From: Sphingopyxis macrogoltabida
GTDB taxonomy: Bacteria; Pseudomonadota; Alphaproteobacteria; Sphingomonadales; Sphingomonadaceae
DNA length: 64,000 nt
Assembly (NCBI RefSeq): GCF_001307295.1
Contig: NZ_CP012700.1
Span: forward strand, 1,801,001-1,865,000
Direction: 5' to 3'
The translations under genes were made by a program, and so were the position numbers. Under the pieces are notes generated by a model that saw only the letters and a program-made list of their open reading frames with translations, did not search any database and had not been told where the DNA came from. Position 1 is the stretch's first letter; the number at the start of each line of letters is the position of its first letter. This document shows, in pieces, positions 45,349-54,965 of the stretch.

Positions 45349-46770
45349 ATGCAGCTTGGGCTCGATTCGGTGGTGTTGGTTGCCGTGCTTGCATTGGTCA
45401 TCGGCCTCGCGTTCGTGATCCCGAGTTTTGCCCCCTATCGCAAGCCGATGCCGATCGTCGCCTTCCTGCTCGGCATTTCGAGCGGCTTTCCGCTGACCCT
45501 GCTGCTCGGCACGATGACCTTCTGGCTGTCGAAGGTCGGGATCGAGAAATCGACCATCGGCTTCGCGATCGGGCTGACGACGCCCTATACGCTGAAATTC
45601 CTCTGGGCGCCGCTCGTCGACCGCCTTCCGCTGCCGTTCCTGACCAAAACATTCGGACAGCGGCGCGGCTGGCTGTTCTTCATTCAGGCGTTGTTGGTCG
45701 TCGCGATCTGGCAGTTGGGCACGAGCAACCCGACCAACGACAATCTCGCGCCCTTCGCTTTCTGGGCGATCACCGTCGCCTTTTTGTCGGCGACGCAGGA
45801 CATCGTCATCGACGCCTATCGTATCGAGATTTTAAGCGACGCCGAACTGCCGCACGGCACCGCGATGAACCAGTTCGGGTATCGTACCGGCAATCTGATC
45901 GCCGGTGTCGGCACGATCGCGCTGGCGTCGCCCGAGGGGTTCAACCTCGGCTGGGCCGCGGCTTATGGTTTCACCGGGCTAGCGATTCTCCCCGCGCTGC
46001 TCGGCGCGCTGTATGCGGGGCCGGGACGCTTCGATCCAACGCGCGCCCGCGCCGCAGGGCAGAGCTTCGGAAGCTGGCTGCAGGAAACGGTGATCAACCC
46101 GTTCCGCGAATTTTTCGGCCGCCATGGCGCGGTGCTGATCCTGTTCTTCGTCCTCGTCTACAAGGTCGGCGATGCGATGGGGCAGGGGATGCTCAACCCG
46201 ATGATCGTCGAACTTGGCTTCACCGACACCGAATTCGTCGCGATCAACAAGGGGGTCGGCTTCGTCGCGCTGATCCTCGGTTCGGCGCTCGCGGCGCCCT
46301 TTATCGCCTGGCTCGGCATGGGCCGGGCGCTGCTCGTTTCGGGTCTGATGATGATGTTCAGCAATCTGCTGTTCGCCGCGCTGGCCTCGGTCGGCCACTC
46401 GCCGCTGATGCTCGCGATCGCTGTCGGCACGGAGAATTTCACCAGCGGCATCGGCCTCACCGTCTTCGTCACCTATTTGTCGGGCCTGTCGAGCCTTGCC
46501 TATACCGCCACCCAGTTCGCGCTGCTGTCGTCCTTCGCGGCGGTCGGCCGGACATGGCTCGCGGCGCCGGGCGGCTATATTGCAGAGGGCCTCGGCTGGG
46601 TCGGATTCTGGCTGTTCACCGTGGTCATCGCGATCCCGGGAATGCTGCTGCTCTGGATCTTGTGGAAGAAAGGTTTCGTCGTCCAGACGGTACGCCAGCC
46701 GAGCACCGAGGACGACGGCCACGAGATCGCGCATCCCGAAAAGGACAAGCCGAAGCCGGCAGCAACCTAG
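45349..46770 (+). CDS. AmpG-like muropeptide permease family MFS
   Basis: The 473-residue protein has about 12 helices and AmpG-like marks: PYTLKFLWAPLVDRLPLPFL, ATQDIVIDAYRIE and GYRTGNLIAG. AmpG imports GlcNAc-anhydro-muropeptides for peptidoglycan recycling and beta-lactamase signalling. Related transporters of other substrates share this pattern, so assignment is moderate. ATG 45349 has the ribosome site GGGGGAGG. It converges on folC. Confidence 0.85.
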   Translation: MQLGLDSVVLVAVLALVIGLAFVIPSFAPYRKPMPIVAFLLGISSGFPLTLLLGTMTFWLSKVGIEKSTIGFAIGLTTPYTLKFLWAPLVDRLPLPFLTKTFGQRRGWLFFIQALLVVAIWQLGTSNPTNDNLAPFAFWAITVAFLSATQDIVIDAYRIEILSDAELPHGTAMNQFGYRTGNLIAGVGTIALASPEGFNLGWAAAYGFTGLAILPALLGALYAGPGRFDPTRARAAGQSFGSWLQETVINPFREFFGRHGAVLILFFVLVYKVGDAMGQGMLNPMIVELGFTDTEFVAINKGVGFVALILGSALAAPFIAWLGMGRALLVSGLMMMFSNLLFAALASVGHSPLMLAIAVGTENFTSGIGLTVFVTYLSGLSSLAYTATQFALLSSFAAVGRTWLAAPGGYIAEGLGWVGFWLFTVVIAIPGMLLLWILWKKGFVVQTVRQPSTEDDGHEIAHPEKDKPKPAAT

Positions 46771-46779
46771 GCCCTCAAC

Positions 46780-48129
46780 TCAGCTAGGGAACTCTTCGTT
46801 GAGCTCGAGCGCCTGCCCGACCAGATAGAGCGATCCGCCGATCAATATGTTGCGCGCCGGGCTGTCGGCCGCGAGCGCGCGGAGTGCCGACGGCAGGTCG
46901 CCTTGCGCCGAAGCCTGTGCAATGCCGCTGTCGCGGGCGATGCCCACCAGATCGGCGGGGGTGTGATGCTCGTGTCCCGGTATCGGTACCGCGACCAGCC
47001 TGCCGACGTGCGGGGCGAGCAGGGCGAGAAAGCCGGCGGCATCCTTGTTTGCGAGCATGCCGAGGACAAGGTCGACCGGCTCGCGCCGGGCGAGCGTCTG
47101 ACCAAGGAAGTCCGCAAGTTGCAGCGCCGCGTCGAGGTTGTGACCGCCGTCGATCCAGATATTCTGCTCGCCGGACATCGCGGCGGTGAGCGGGCCGCTG
47201 CCCAGCAGCTGCATGCGCCCCGGCCAGAAGGTGCCCGCAATTCCGCGGACGACATCGGTATCGGCGGGGCGCGGCTCCGCGAGCCGTGACATCGCGATCG
47301 CGAGCCCGGCGTTCCGCCGCTGATGCGGGCCGGCCATGCGCGGGAACAAGGTTTCGCCAACCGCGCCGAGCGATGCCGAGGACCAGCGAAAGCCATCGCC
47401 CTCGGGATCGACCTGCCAGCCACTGCCCTCTACGAACAAGGGCGCACCGGCGGCGGAAGCGCGCGCCTCGATTACCTCCACCACCGCCGGGGGGTAAGAA
47501 AGCGTCGCGACCCGCGTTCCTGGCTTGATGATGCCTGCCTTTTCCCATGCGATACGCGTGGCGGGTTCTTGCGGCGTGCCCGCTTCGGGGGCGAGCAGGA
47601 AGGCTTCATGGTCGATCCCGAGCGAGGCGATGCCGCACGCCGCCGGGGCAGGGATGATATTCGTCGCGTCGAGGCGTCCGCCAAGCCCGACCTCGATGAT
47701 GCAATCGTCGGCCGGAGTCCGCGCAAAGGCAAGGAAGGCGGCGGCGGTCGTCACCTCGAAGAAGCTCGCGCGCAGATCGGCAGCGGTGTCGAGCACCTCT
47801 TCGAGCAGCGACGCGAGCAGCGCATCGTCGATCAGCGTCCCGGCGAGGCGGATGCGTTCGTTGAAGCGAACGAGGTGCGGGCTGGTGTAGCTGTGCACCT
47901 TGCGACCGCTTGCTTCGAGGATCGCACGGAGGAAGGCGCAGGTCGAACCCTTGCCATTGGTGCCCGCGACGTGGAAGGTGCGCGGAAGGCAATCTTGCGG
48001 ATTCCCGAGGCGGGCGCAGATTTCGGCGATGCGTTCGAGGCCGAGGACATCGCGTCCCGGCGATAGTGCGCTCAGGCGGTCGAGCTGGGTCTGGACGGCG
48101 GGGTCGGAAGAGTGGGCGTGGTCGGGCAT
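46780..48129 (-). CDS. folC: dihydrofolate synthase / folylpolyglutamate synthase
   Basis: The 449-residue Mur-ligase-type enzyme has the ATP site HVAGTNGKGST and the folate/ADP-region SYTSPHLVRFNERI. It adds glutamate to dihydropteroate and folates. It follows accD after a 149-bp spacer that contains a REP-like repeat, in the common alphaproteobacterial trpFBA-accD-folC order. Confidence 0.94.
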   Translation of the reverse strand: MPDHAHSSDPAVQTQLDRLSALSPGRDVLGLERIAEICARLGNPQDCLPRTFHVAGTNGKGSTCAFLRAILEASGRKVHSYTSPHLVRFNERIRLAGTLIDDALLASLLEEVLDTAADLRASFFEVTTAAAFLAFARTPADDCIIEVGLGGRLDATNIIPAPAACGIASLGIDHEAFLLAPEAGTPQEPATRIAWEKAGIIKPGTRVATLSYPPAVVEVIEARASAAGAPLFVEGSGWQVDPEGDGFRWSSASLGAVGETLFPRMAGPHQRRNAGLAIAMSRLAEPRPADTDVVRGIAGTFWPGRMQLLGSGPLTAAMSGEQNIWIDGGHNLDAALQLADFLGQTLARREPVDLVLGMLANKDAAGFLALLAPHVGRLVAVPIPGHEHHTPADLVGIARDSGIAQASAQGDLPSALRALAADSPARNILIGGSLYLVGQALELNEEFPS

Positions 48130-48174
48130 CGTTGAGCCTTGATCATAAAACGGTCGTCAGACCTCTCTTGCCTT

Positions 48175-48247
48175 CGTCATGCCGGACTTGATCCGGCATC
48201 CATTTTCCACGCGGTCGAATGGACCCCGGATCAAGTCCGGGGTGACG
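48175..48247. repeat. REP-like repeat, second type
   Basis: This 73-bp palindromic element begins CGTCATGCCGGACTTGATCC and ends with GGATCAAGTCCGGGGTGACG. It lies in the accD-folC spacer. It has the same layout as the 76-bp repeats but a different arm sequence, so it belongs to another REP class. Confidence 0.75.
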
Positions 48248-48278
48248 AAATGGAGAGGTGCCTGACTATGTGCTAGCT

Positions 48279-49130
48279 CTATGCGGCCTTTTCGGGCGCC
48301 AGATAGCCGATCAGCCGTCCCAGTGTTTCGGGCAATGCCTTGCGGTGCACGACCATATCGATCATCCCGTGATCGAGCAGATATTCGGCGCGCTGGAAGC
48401 CTTCGGGCAGCTTTTCGCGGATCGTATTCTCGATCACCCGCTGTCCCGCGAAACCGATCAAGGCCTTGGGCTCGCTGATCTGCACATCGCCGAGCATCGC
48501 ATAGCTGGCGGTGACGCCGCCGGTGGTCGGGTCGGTGAGCAGGACGATATAGGGCAGGCCGGCCCGGCGCAGGCGGGCGAGCGCGACGGTGGCACGCGGC
48601 ATCTGCATCAGCGACAGCGTGCCTTCCTGCATTCGCGCACCCCCCGCTGCCGTAATGGCGATATAGGGGCAGCCGCGGCGGATGGCTTCCTCGACCCCCG
48701 AGACAAAGGCTTCGCCGACCGCGACGCCCATCGACCCGCCCATGAAGGCGAAATCCTGCACGCCGACCACCGTGGGAAGGCTGGAAATGCGGCCGAACGC
48801 ATTCTGATAGGCGTCGCGATCGCCCGTTTGCGCGCGCGCGGCCTTGATGCGGTCGACATATTTCTTGGTGTCGCGGAACTTCAGCGGATCCTCGGGCGCC
48901 GCCGGCGACGCGAGCAGTTCGTGGAGGCCGCCGTCGAACAGTTGCGCGAACCGTTCCTTCGCACCGATCCGGTCATGATGGTCGCAGCGCGGGCAGACGT
49001 TCAGATTGTCTTCCCATTCCTTGACGAACACCATCTGCTGGCACTGGCGGCATTTGTGCCAGAGATTGTCGGCGGTATCGCGCTTCGCCGTGAAGGGCAG
49101 GGCGTTGCGGACGCGGTCGAGCCAGCTCAT
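48279..49130 (-). CDS. accD: acetyl-CoA carboxylase carboxyltransferase beta subunit
   Basis: The 283-residue protein has the N-terminal zinc ribbon CRQCQ...CPRC and the carboxyltransferase domain with [18 protein letters not shown]. With AccA it transfers CO2 from biotin to acetyl-CoA for fatty acid synthesis. The start overlaps the trpA stop by ATGA, a conserved but functionally odd link to tryptophan synthesis. Confidence 0.95.
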   Translation of the reverse strand: MSWLDRVRNALPFTAKRDTADNLWHKCRQCQQMVFVKEWEDNLNVCPRCDHHDRIGAKERFAQLFDGGLHELLASPAAPEDPLKFRDTKKYVDRIKAARAQTGDRDAYQNAFGRISSLPTVVGVQDFAFMGGSMGVAVGEAFVSGVEEAIRRGCPYIAITAAGGARMQEGTLSLMQMPRATVALARLRRAGLPYIVLLTDPTTGGVTASYAMLGDVQISEPKALIGFAGQRVIENTIREKLPEGFQRAEYLLDHGMIDMVVHRKALPETLGRLIGYLAPEKAA

Positions 49131-49915
49131 GCGGCGATCTCCTTTCCGCCGTGGATAGCATGGGCAAGCGAACGGGTGAAGGTTTCGACGTGGGGCGCGG
49201 CATCGTCGCCATGTTCGGCGATGATGTCGATGAAGGCCGATCCGACGACGACGCCGTCGGCGACCTTGGCGATCTCGCGCGCCTGCGTCGGGGTGCGGAC
49301 GCCGAAGCCGACCGCGACGGGCAGGTCGGTCGCCGCCTTGATCCGTGCAACCGCTTCCTCGATACTCGCCTGCGCCGCCTGCTGCTGACCGGTGATGCCC
49401 GCGACCGAGACATAATAGAGAAACCCGCTGGCGCCGCCGAGCACATCGGGCAGCCGCGCCGCGTCGGTCGTCGGCGTCGCGAGACGGATCAGATCGACCC
49501 CGGCACCACGGAGCGCCGGGCCGAGTTCGGCGTCCTCTTCCGACGGGATATCAACGCAGATGACGCCATCGACACCCGCTTTAGCGCATTCGGCGGCGAA
49601 CCAGTCGGCGCCGCGGATCGTCATCGGATTGGCATAACCCATCAGGACGAGCGGTGTGTCGGCATGGCGCGATCGGAAGGCGGCGGCGATGGCGAAGATA
49701 TCGGCGGTCGTCGTGCCCTTGGCGAGGCTGCGCAGGTTCGCCGCCTGGATCGCGGGACCGTCGGCCATCGGATCGGTGAAGGGCATGCCGAGTTCGATGA
49801 TATCGGCACCCCCCGCGACGAGCGCGTCGAGGTTCGCGGCGGTGTCGCCGTCGCCTGCCGTGATGAAGGCGACGAGCGCAGGGCCTTTGTGGAAGGCGGG
49901 TGCGAAACGGGTCAT
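49127..49915 (-). CDS. trpA: tryptophan synthase alpha subunit
   Basis: The 262-residue TIM-barrel protein makes indole from indole-3-glycerol phosphate. Catalytic Glu lies in [15 protein letters not shown] and the Asp in [11 protein letters not shown]. It is encoded after a 62-codon membrane ORF that separates it from trpB and overlaps it by ATGA. Confidence 0.95.
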   Translation of the reverse strand: MTRFAPAFHKGPALVAFITAGDGDTAANLDALVAGGADIIELGMPFTDPMADGPAIQAANLRSLAKGTTTADIFAIAAAFRSRHADTPLVLMGYANPMTIRGADWFAAECAKAGVDGVICVDIPSEEDAELGPALRGAGVDLIRLATPTTDAARLPDVLGGASGFLYYVSVAGITGQQQAAQASIEEAVARIKAATDLPVAVGFGVRTPTQAREIAKVADGVVVGSAFIDIIAEHGDDAAPHVETFTRSLAHAIHGGKEIAA

Positions 49916-50100
49916 TGAGCGCGTCCGTGTAATAGCAAACGGCCGATTGCGATGAGCAGTGCTGCGAGAGCGGACACTTGCACCTCGGACATCGTGATTT
50001 CCATCTTCCCTCTGAAAATGAACGAACTGATCAAATGCGCTGCGCAGATCGTCACGAAAAACAGGAGAATGTTGGTAGCAAATTTCCGAACGGCAATCAC
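49912..50100 (-). CDS. 62-residue membrane protein between trpB and trpA
   Basis: This short gene starts at GTG 50100 in the trpB stop (GTGA) and stops in the trpA start (ATGA). The product has two hydrophobic stretches (about 10-28 and 42-58) separated by a short charged loop ([11 protein letters not shown]). I do not recognise it. Base use is less GC-rich than trpA and trpB. Normally trpB and trpA adjoin directly; the two overlaps suggest a translated gene rather than a chance frame. It may affect coupling of the two subunits. Confidence 0.6.
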   Translation of the reverse strand: MIAVRKFATNILLFFVTICAAHLISSFIFRGKMEITMSEVQVSALAALLIAIGRLLLHGRAQ

Positions 50101-51308
50101 AGCCTCACCCCCAGCGCGTCGGCGACGGTGAAGATATCTTTGTCCCCGCGGCCCGAGCAATTGACGATGATGATCTTGTCCTTGCCGAGTGTCGGCGCGA
50201 TGCGTTCGGCGGCGGCGATGGCGTGGGCGCTTTCGAGTGCGGGGATGATGCCTTCGAGCTTGGTCAGCTTCTGGAAGCTCGCCAATGCTTCTTCATCCGT
50301 CACGGGTTCGTAGCGGACGCGGCCGATTTCGTGGAGCCAGCTATGTTCGGGCCCGATGCCCGGATAGTCGAGCCCCGCCGAGATGCTGTGCGCCTCGGTG
50401 ATCTGGCCATCGTCGTCCTGCAACAGATAGGTCTTGTTGCCGTGAAGGATGCCGGGGCGGCCGCCCGCAAGGCTGGCGGCATGCTTGCCATCGAGACCTT
50501 CGCCCGCCGCTTCGACGCCGACGATCTCGACGCCCTCGTCGTCGAGGAAGGGGTGGAACAGCCCGATCGCGTTCGATCCGCCGCCGACCGGAGCAATCAG
50601 CATGTCGGGCAAGCGGCCCTCGGCCTCGAGGATTTGCGCACGCGCTTCGTCGCCGATCACCGATTGGAAATCGCGGACCAGCTCGGGGTAGGGATGCGGA
50701 CCCGCAACGGTGCCGATGATGTAGAAAGTGTCGTGGACGTTCGCGACCCAGTGGCGCAGCGCTTCGTTCATCGCGTCCTTCAGCGTCTTGGCGCCGCTTT
50801 CCACCGCGACGACTTCGGCGCCGAGTAATTTCATGCGGAACACGTTCGGCTGCTGCCGCGCGACATCAACCGCGCCCATGAAGATGGTGCAGGGAAGGCC
50901 GAACAGCGCCGCGACGGTCGCGGTCGCGACGCCGTGCTGACCGGCGCCCGTCTCGGCGATGATCTTCGTCTTGCCCATCCGCTTCGCGAGCAGGATCTGG
51001 CCGATGCAATTGTTGATCTTATGCGCGCCGGTGTGGTTGAGATCCTCGCGCTTCAGATAAATCTTCGCGCCGCCGAGATGCTCGGTCAGCCGCTCGGCGA
51101 ACCACAGCGGGCTCGGGCGCCCGACATAATTTTTCAGCAGGTAGTCGAATTCGGCCTTGAAGCTGTTGTCCTGCTGCGCGGCGCGATAGCAGCGCTCGAG
51201 ATCGAGGATCAGCGGCATCAACGTTTCGGCGACATAGCGGCCGCCGAACTGGCCGAAATGGCCACGTTCGTCAGGCTGGGTGCGGAGGCTGTTGGGTGCG
51301 TGGGTCAT
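50097..51308 (-). CDS. trpB: tryptophan synthase beta subunit
   Basis: The 403-residue PLP enzyme condenses indole and serine. PLP Lys lies in HTGAHKINN, and GGGSNAIG binds the phosphate. It is coupled to trpF by an ATGA overlap and to the 62-codon ORF by GTGA. The N-terminus [20 protein letters not shown] is the family's. Confidence 0.95.
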   Translation of the reverse strand: MTHAPNSLRTQPDERGHFGQFGGRYVAETLMPLILDLERCYRAAQQDNSFKAEFDYLLKNYVGRPSPLWFAERLTEHLGGAKIYLKREDLNHTGAHKINNCIGQILLAKRMGKTKIIAETGAGQHGVATATVAALFGLPCTIFMGAVDVARQQPNVFRMKLLGAEVVAVESGAKTLKDAMNEALRHWVANVHDTFYIIGTVAGPHPYPELVRDFQSVIGDEARAQILEAEGRLPDMLIAPVGGGSNAIGLFHPFLDDEGVEIVGVEAAGEGLDGKHAASLAGGRPGILHGNKTYLLQDDDGQITEAHSISAGLDYPGIGPEHSWLHEIGRVRYEPVTDEEALASFQKLTKLEGIIPALESAHAIAAAERIAPTLGKDKIIIVNCSGRGDKDIFTVADALGVRL

Positions 51309-51934
51309 CGACCCGCCGCTTTAAGGAAAGCCGCGATCTTGTCCATATCCTTCACACCCGGCGCGCTTTCCACCCCTGACGATACGTCGACCAGCGGCGC
51401 GCCGGTCGCCGCGAGCGCCTCGGCGACGTTGGCAGGGGTCAGGCCGCCCGCGATCCCCCAGTCGATGCTGTGGCGGTGATTGACGAGCAGCGACCAGTCG
51501 AAGCGGGTGCCGGTGCCGCCGGGCATCGCCTGCGCCGGGGCGTCGAAGAGGATGCGGTCGACCGCGCCCTCATATTGCCGGATGCGCTCGAGCGTCCCCG
51601 CATCCTTGAGGCCCACCGCCTTCCAGACCTCGGCGGGGATCGATCGATTGACCGTCGCCACCCATTCGGGCGTCTCAGTGCCGTGGAACTGGACGATATC
51701 GGGGCGTATCTTGCCGAGCGCTTCGGTGGTCGCGAGCGGCGACGCATTGACGAGCAACAGCGCGACCTTAACCCGCCCTTCGGCGCGTTTGCGGAGCTCG
51801 GCCGCGGTCTTGAGGTCGACGTAGCGCGGGCTCGGTTCATAGAGGTTGAGACCGATATGCGTGGCGCCGAAGCGGATGGCGGCATCGACATCCTCGGGTG
51901 TCTTGAGGCCGCAGATTTTAACCAGAGGGGGCAT
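51305..51934 (-). CDS. trpF: phosphoribosylanthranilate isomerase
   Basis: The 209-residue TIM barrel starts [12 protein letters not shown], with the catalytic Cys in this segment. The catalytic Asp lies in ILFDAPAQ, and [12 protein letters not shown] and DVSSGVES bind the phosphate. ATG 51934 is chosen because the upstream frame lies in a REP-like repeat. It is the first trp gene of the operon, after pyrF. Confidence 0.95.
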   Translation of the reverse strand: MPPLVKICGLKTPEDVDAAIRFGATHIGLNLYEPSPRYVDLKTAAELRKRAEGRVKVALLLVNASPLATTEALGKIRPDIVQFHGTETPEWVATVNRSIPAEVWKAVGLKDAGTLERIRQYEGAVDRILFDAPAQAMPGGTGTRFDWSLLVNHRHSIDWGIAGGLTPANVAEALAATGAPLVDVSSGVESAPGVKDMDKIAAFLKAAGR

Positions 51935-51949
51935 GATCTTTATCCTGTC

Positions 51950-52025
51950 GTCATCCCGGCGAAAGCCGGGATCTCGCCGCTGCATCAGAGCTCACCATGG
52001 AGATCCCGGCCTTCGCCGGGATGAC
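51950..52025. repeat. REP-like repeat, copy 2
   Basis: This 76-bp element has the same length and the same outer arms as 19010-19085 (GTCATCCCGGCGAA to TTCGCCGGGATGAC), with a different centre. It lies between pyrF and trpF inside the operon. It may affect relative expression of the two parts by RNA folding. Confidence 0.85.
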
Positions 52026-52037
52026 AGATGTCTCTTG

Positions 52038-52712
52038 TTAAAGCGTCGCCTCGATTTCGCGCGCGGCGAGATCGGGGTCGGGCGACTGGCTGATCGGGCG
52101 CCCGACGACGAGGATCGAGGCGCCGTCGGTCATTGCCTGCGCCGGGGTGACGATCCGCTTCTGGTCGCCCGCGGCGCCGTTCGCAGGCCGGACGCCCGGC
52201 ACGACGAAGAAGCCGCCGGGCCAGGCCTTGCGCGCCGCCTTCACTTCCTGTCCCGAGCAGACGATGCCGTCGACCCCCGATTGGCGCGCCAGTCCCGCTA
52301 GCCGGACGACCTGGTCGTGCGGGGTACCGCCGACGCCGATATCGTCTAGATCGGGCGCGTCGAGGCTGGTCAGCACCGTCACCGCGATCACCTTGGTACT
52401 CGTGCCCGCCGCGGCTTTCGCTTCCTCGAGCATCGCGCGGCCGCCCGCGGCGTGGACGGTCAGGATGGCGGGTTCGAGCGGACGCAGCGCCTGGATCGCC
52501 TTGGCGACCGTATTCGGAATATCGTGCAGCTTGAGGTCGAGGAAGATCGGCAGGCCGAGCTTTGCCATTTCATGGACGCCGTGATGGCCGTTGGCGCAGA
52601 AGAATTCGAGCCCCAGCTTCAGCCCGCCGACATGGTGCCGCACCTTCTGCGCCAGCGTCAGCGCCGCATCGAGGTGAGTGGTATCGATGGCGAGATAAAG
52701 CGGCGAACTCAT
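52038..52712 (-). CDS. pyrF: orotidine 5'-phosphate decarboxylase
   Basis: The 224-residue TIM barrel has the catalytic FLDLKLHDIPNTV (Lys and Asp residues) and the phosphate-binding end VGRPISQSPDP. It makes UMP from OMP. It overlaps the LapA-domain gene upstream by ATGA. Placement before the trp genes is common in alphaproteobacteria. Confidence 0.95.
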   Translation of the reverse strand: MSSPLYLAIDTTHLDAALTLAQKVRHHVGGLKLGLEFFCANGHHGVHEMAKLGLPIFLDLKLHDIPNTVAKAIQALRPLEPAILTVHAAGGRAMLEEAKAAAGTSTKVIAVTVLTSLDAPDLDDIGVGGTPHDQVVRLAGLARQSGVDGIVCSGQEVKAARKAWPGGFFVVPGVRPANGAAGDQKRIVTPAQAMTDGASILVVGRPISQSPDPDLAAREIEATL

Positions 52713-53038
52713 GGGGTCTCCAATGGCGATGGCGGGATGTCGTTGACGGGGGCCGACGCCGGGGCAGGGTCGGACGGGCGGCTGGCCATGGCGCGCAGGT
52801 CGGCAAGCTGGCGCTCGCTTGCGTCAAGACGACGGTTAAGCGTCCAACGCGTCGCGCGCAGCGCAATCCAGGTCGGGATGCTACCGACGGCGAAAGCGAC
52901 CAGCATGATCACCGGCAACTTGGTCTCGGCCTCCCAGCCGGGCCATATTGTCACCGTCACTGCCTGCCAGTTTGCCATCGCGAAGACGACAAGGACAATG
53001 GTCAGAAAAACCCAAATGATCGTTCGCAGGATTCCCAC
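52709..53038 (-). CDS. LapA-domain (DUF1049) membrane protein
   Basis: The 109-residue protein has two hydrophobic helices (about 6-24 and 42-60) with NWQAVTVTIWPGWEAE between, as in the LapA (DUF1049) family, and a charged coiled-coil tail. In E. coli LapA helps assemble lipopolysaccharide with LapB; many alphaproteobacterial versions lie before pyrF-trp. It is the first visible gene of the operon. Confidence 0.85.
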   Translation of the reverse strand: MGILRTIIWVFLTIVLVVFAMANWQAVTVTIWPGWEAETKLPVIMLVAFAVGSIPTWIALRATRWTLNRRLDASERQLADLRAMASRPSDPAPASAPVNDIPPSPLETP

Positions 53039-53109
53039 TTGGTCTTGCTCCTCGGTCGTCCCCTTTGGTCGATCTTAGGCGAGATTGCCGCGGGTTGCCA
53101 GCCCGCGCG

Positions 53110-54426
53110 CTACGCCGCCCCGAACACCCGCGCAAAGATCGTGTCGACATGCTTCATATGATAGTCGAGGTCGAACAGCGCGGTGAGTTCGTCCGCCGAC
53201 AGCCGCGCGGTGACGTCGGCATCGGCCTTGAGCAGTTCGAGCAGCGACAACTGGCCGTCGCTTTCCCACACCCGCATCGCGTTGCGCTGGACCAGCGCAT
53301 AGCTGTCTTCGCGGCTCGCACCCGCCTGCGTCAGCGCCAGCAGCACGCGCTGCGAATGGACGAGCCCGCCCATCCGGTCGAGATTCTTCTGCATCCGCTC
53401 GGGATAGACGAGCAATTTGTCGACGACCCCGGTCAGCCGCGCGAGCGCGAAGTCCAGCGTGATCGTCGCGTCGGGACCGATGAAACGCTCGACCGACGAA
53501 TGGCTGATGTCGCGTTCGTGCCAGAGCGCGACATTCTCCATCGCCGGGGTCACGGCGCTGCGCACCATGCGCGCGAGGCCGGTGAGGTTTTCGGTCAGCA
53601 CCGGATTGCGCTTGTGCGGCATCGCCGACGAGCCCTTCTGCCCGGGCGAGAAATATTCCTCGGCCTCGAGCACCTCGGTGCGCTGCAAGTGGCGGACCTC
53701 GACCGACAGCCGCTCGATCGACGACGCGATGACGCCGAGCACCGCGAAGAACATCGCATGGCGGTCGCGCGGGATGACCTGCGTCGATACCGGTTCGATC
53801 GTGAGGCCGAGCTTCGCGGCAACATGCTCCTCGACGCGCGGGTCGATGTTGGCGAAAGTGCCGACCGCGCCCGAAATGGCGCAGGTCGCGATCTCCGCGC
53901 GCGCCGCCTGCAAGCGGAGCTTGCAGCGCGAGAATTCAGCATAAGCCTCGGCGAGCTTGAGCCCGAACGTCACCGGTTCGGCATGGATGCCGTGGCTGCG
54001 GCCGATCGTCGGGGTCAGCTTGTGCTCATAGGCGCGGCGCTTGATCGCTTCGAGAAGGGCGTCGAGATCGGCAAGCAATATATCGGCCGCCTGCGCGAGC
54101 TGGACGGCGAGGCAGGTGTCGAGCACATCGCTCGACGTCATGCCCTGATGCATGAAGCGCGCCTCGTCGCCGACATTCTCGGCAACCCACGTCAGAAAGG
54201 CGATGACGTCGTGCTTGGTGACGGCTTCGATCGCGTCGATCGCAGCGACGTCGATCACCGGCTTGCTCGCCCACCAGTCCCACAGCGCCTTGGCTGCCGA
54301 TTTGGGAACCGTACCGAGTTCCGCGAGGGCATCGGTCGCGTGCGCTTCGATTTCGAACCAGATACGAAAGCGATTCTCGGCCGACCAGATAGCGGTCATG
54401 TCCGGCCGGGCGTAACGCGGAACCAT
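53110..54426 (-). CDS. purB: adenylosuccinate lyase
   Basis: The 438-residue enzyme cleaves SAICAR and adenylosuccinate in purine synthesis. The signature GSSAMPHKRNP (catalytic Ser loop) and TSSDVLDT and SHGIHAEP are visible. It is of the shorter bacterial type. It stands alone between the LapA gene and the secreted-protein pair. Confidence 0.95.
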   Translation of the reverse strand: MVPRYARPDMTAIWSAENRFRIWFEIEAHATDALAELGTVPKSAAKALWDWWASKPVIDVAAIDAIEAVTKHDVIAFLTWVAENVGDEARFMHQGMTSSDVLDTCLAVQLAQAADILLADLDALLEAIKRRAYEHKLTPTIGRSHGIHAEPVTFGLKLAEAYAEFSRCKLRLQAARAEIATCAISGAVGTFANIDPRVEEHVAAKLGLTIEPVSTQVIPRDRHAMFFAVLGVIASSIERLSVEVRHLQRTEVLEAEEYFSPGQKGSSAMPHKRNPVLTENLTGLARMVRSAVTPAMENVALWHERDISHSSVERFIGPDATITLDFALARLTGVVDKLLVYPERMQKNLDRMGGLVHSQRVLLALTQAGASREDSYALVQRNAMRVWESDGQLSLLELLKADADVTARLSADELTALFDLDYHMKHVDTIFARVFGAA

Positions 54427-54612
54427 TGATTTTCCTTCCTTTTACGGCGCCTCATCGGAGAATCCGTCCGAAACTGCGACGGAGCGCCCCCTAGCAGGGA
54501 CAGAGTGTTTCGCCAATCGCATCAGCTAGGCAACTTTCGACAAATCGGGTGAGTTGACCCCATGCCCCATCAGAAAGGTGGCGGGTCGCAATATCGCAAG
54601 CCGTCGCCCCTA
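54427..54612. promoter_or_regulatory. divergent spacer purB / secreted-protein pair
   Basis: This interval must hold purB's promoter on one strand and that of the secreted pair on the other. I see no strong hairpin or known riboswitch, and no clear operator. Confidence 0.3.
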
Positions 54613-54685
54613 CAGGAGTAATATCGTGATTAAACAGGTACTTTTGATCGGCGCGGCAGCAATCAGCTTCCCCGCTCTGGCGCAG
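54613..54685 (+). repeat. 73-nt duplicated module, copy 1
   Basis: This unit holds a ribosome site (CAGGAGTAATAT), a start codon and the signal-peptide coding region. It matches 54893-54965 position for position in length, with a GTG in this copy and ATG in the other. Confidence 0.75.
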
Positions 54686-54901
54686 ACGACCGAACCGACG
54701 GACAGCGATCCGGCTCCGACCACGCAGTCGGAGCCCGCACCGACGGCCGAGCCGGCACCCGCGCCTGCTCCGACCGACAGTACGACCCCGACCGAGGATC
54801 CGGCCGCCCCTGATGCGGACAAGGAAAAGGCCGATCCGACCGACAGCACCCCGCCGGCCGAGCCGGCCCCGGAGCCCGAATCGGCTCCCCCGCAGGAGTA
54901 A
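54626..54901 (+). CDS. secreted low-complexity protein, paralogue 1
   Basis: The 91-residue product starts at GTG 54626, 7 bases after a clear AGGAG. The signal peptide VIKQVLLIGAAAISFPALAQ is nearly identical to that of the next gene. The mature part is a Pro/Thr/Ala/Glu/Asp-rich, probably unstructured chain without a folded domain. The last codons and stop (CAG GAG TAA) double as the ribosome site of the next gene. Function is unknown. Confidence 0.65.
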   Translation: MIKQVLLIGAAAISFPALAQTTEPTDSDPAPTTQSEPAPTAEPAPAPAPTDSTTPTEDPAAPDADKEKADPTDSTPPAEPAPEPESAPPQE

Positions 54902-54965
54902 TATGATGCTGAAACAGATGCTTTTGATCGGTGCCGCCGCGGTGAGCTTCCCCGCGCTGGCCCAG
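54893..54965 (+). repeat. 73-nt duplicated module, copy 2
   Basis: This is the second copy of the ribosome site, start and signal-peptide coding unit. Its first bases are also the end of the preceding gene. Confidence 0.75.
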
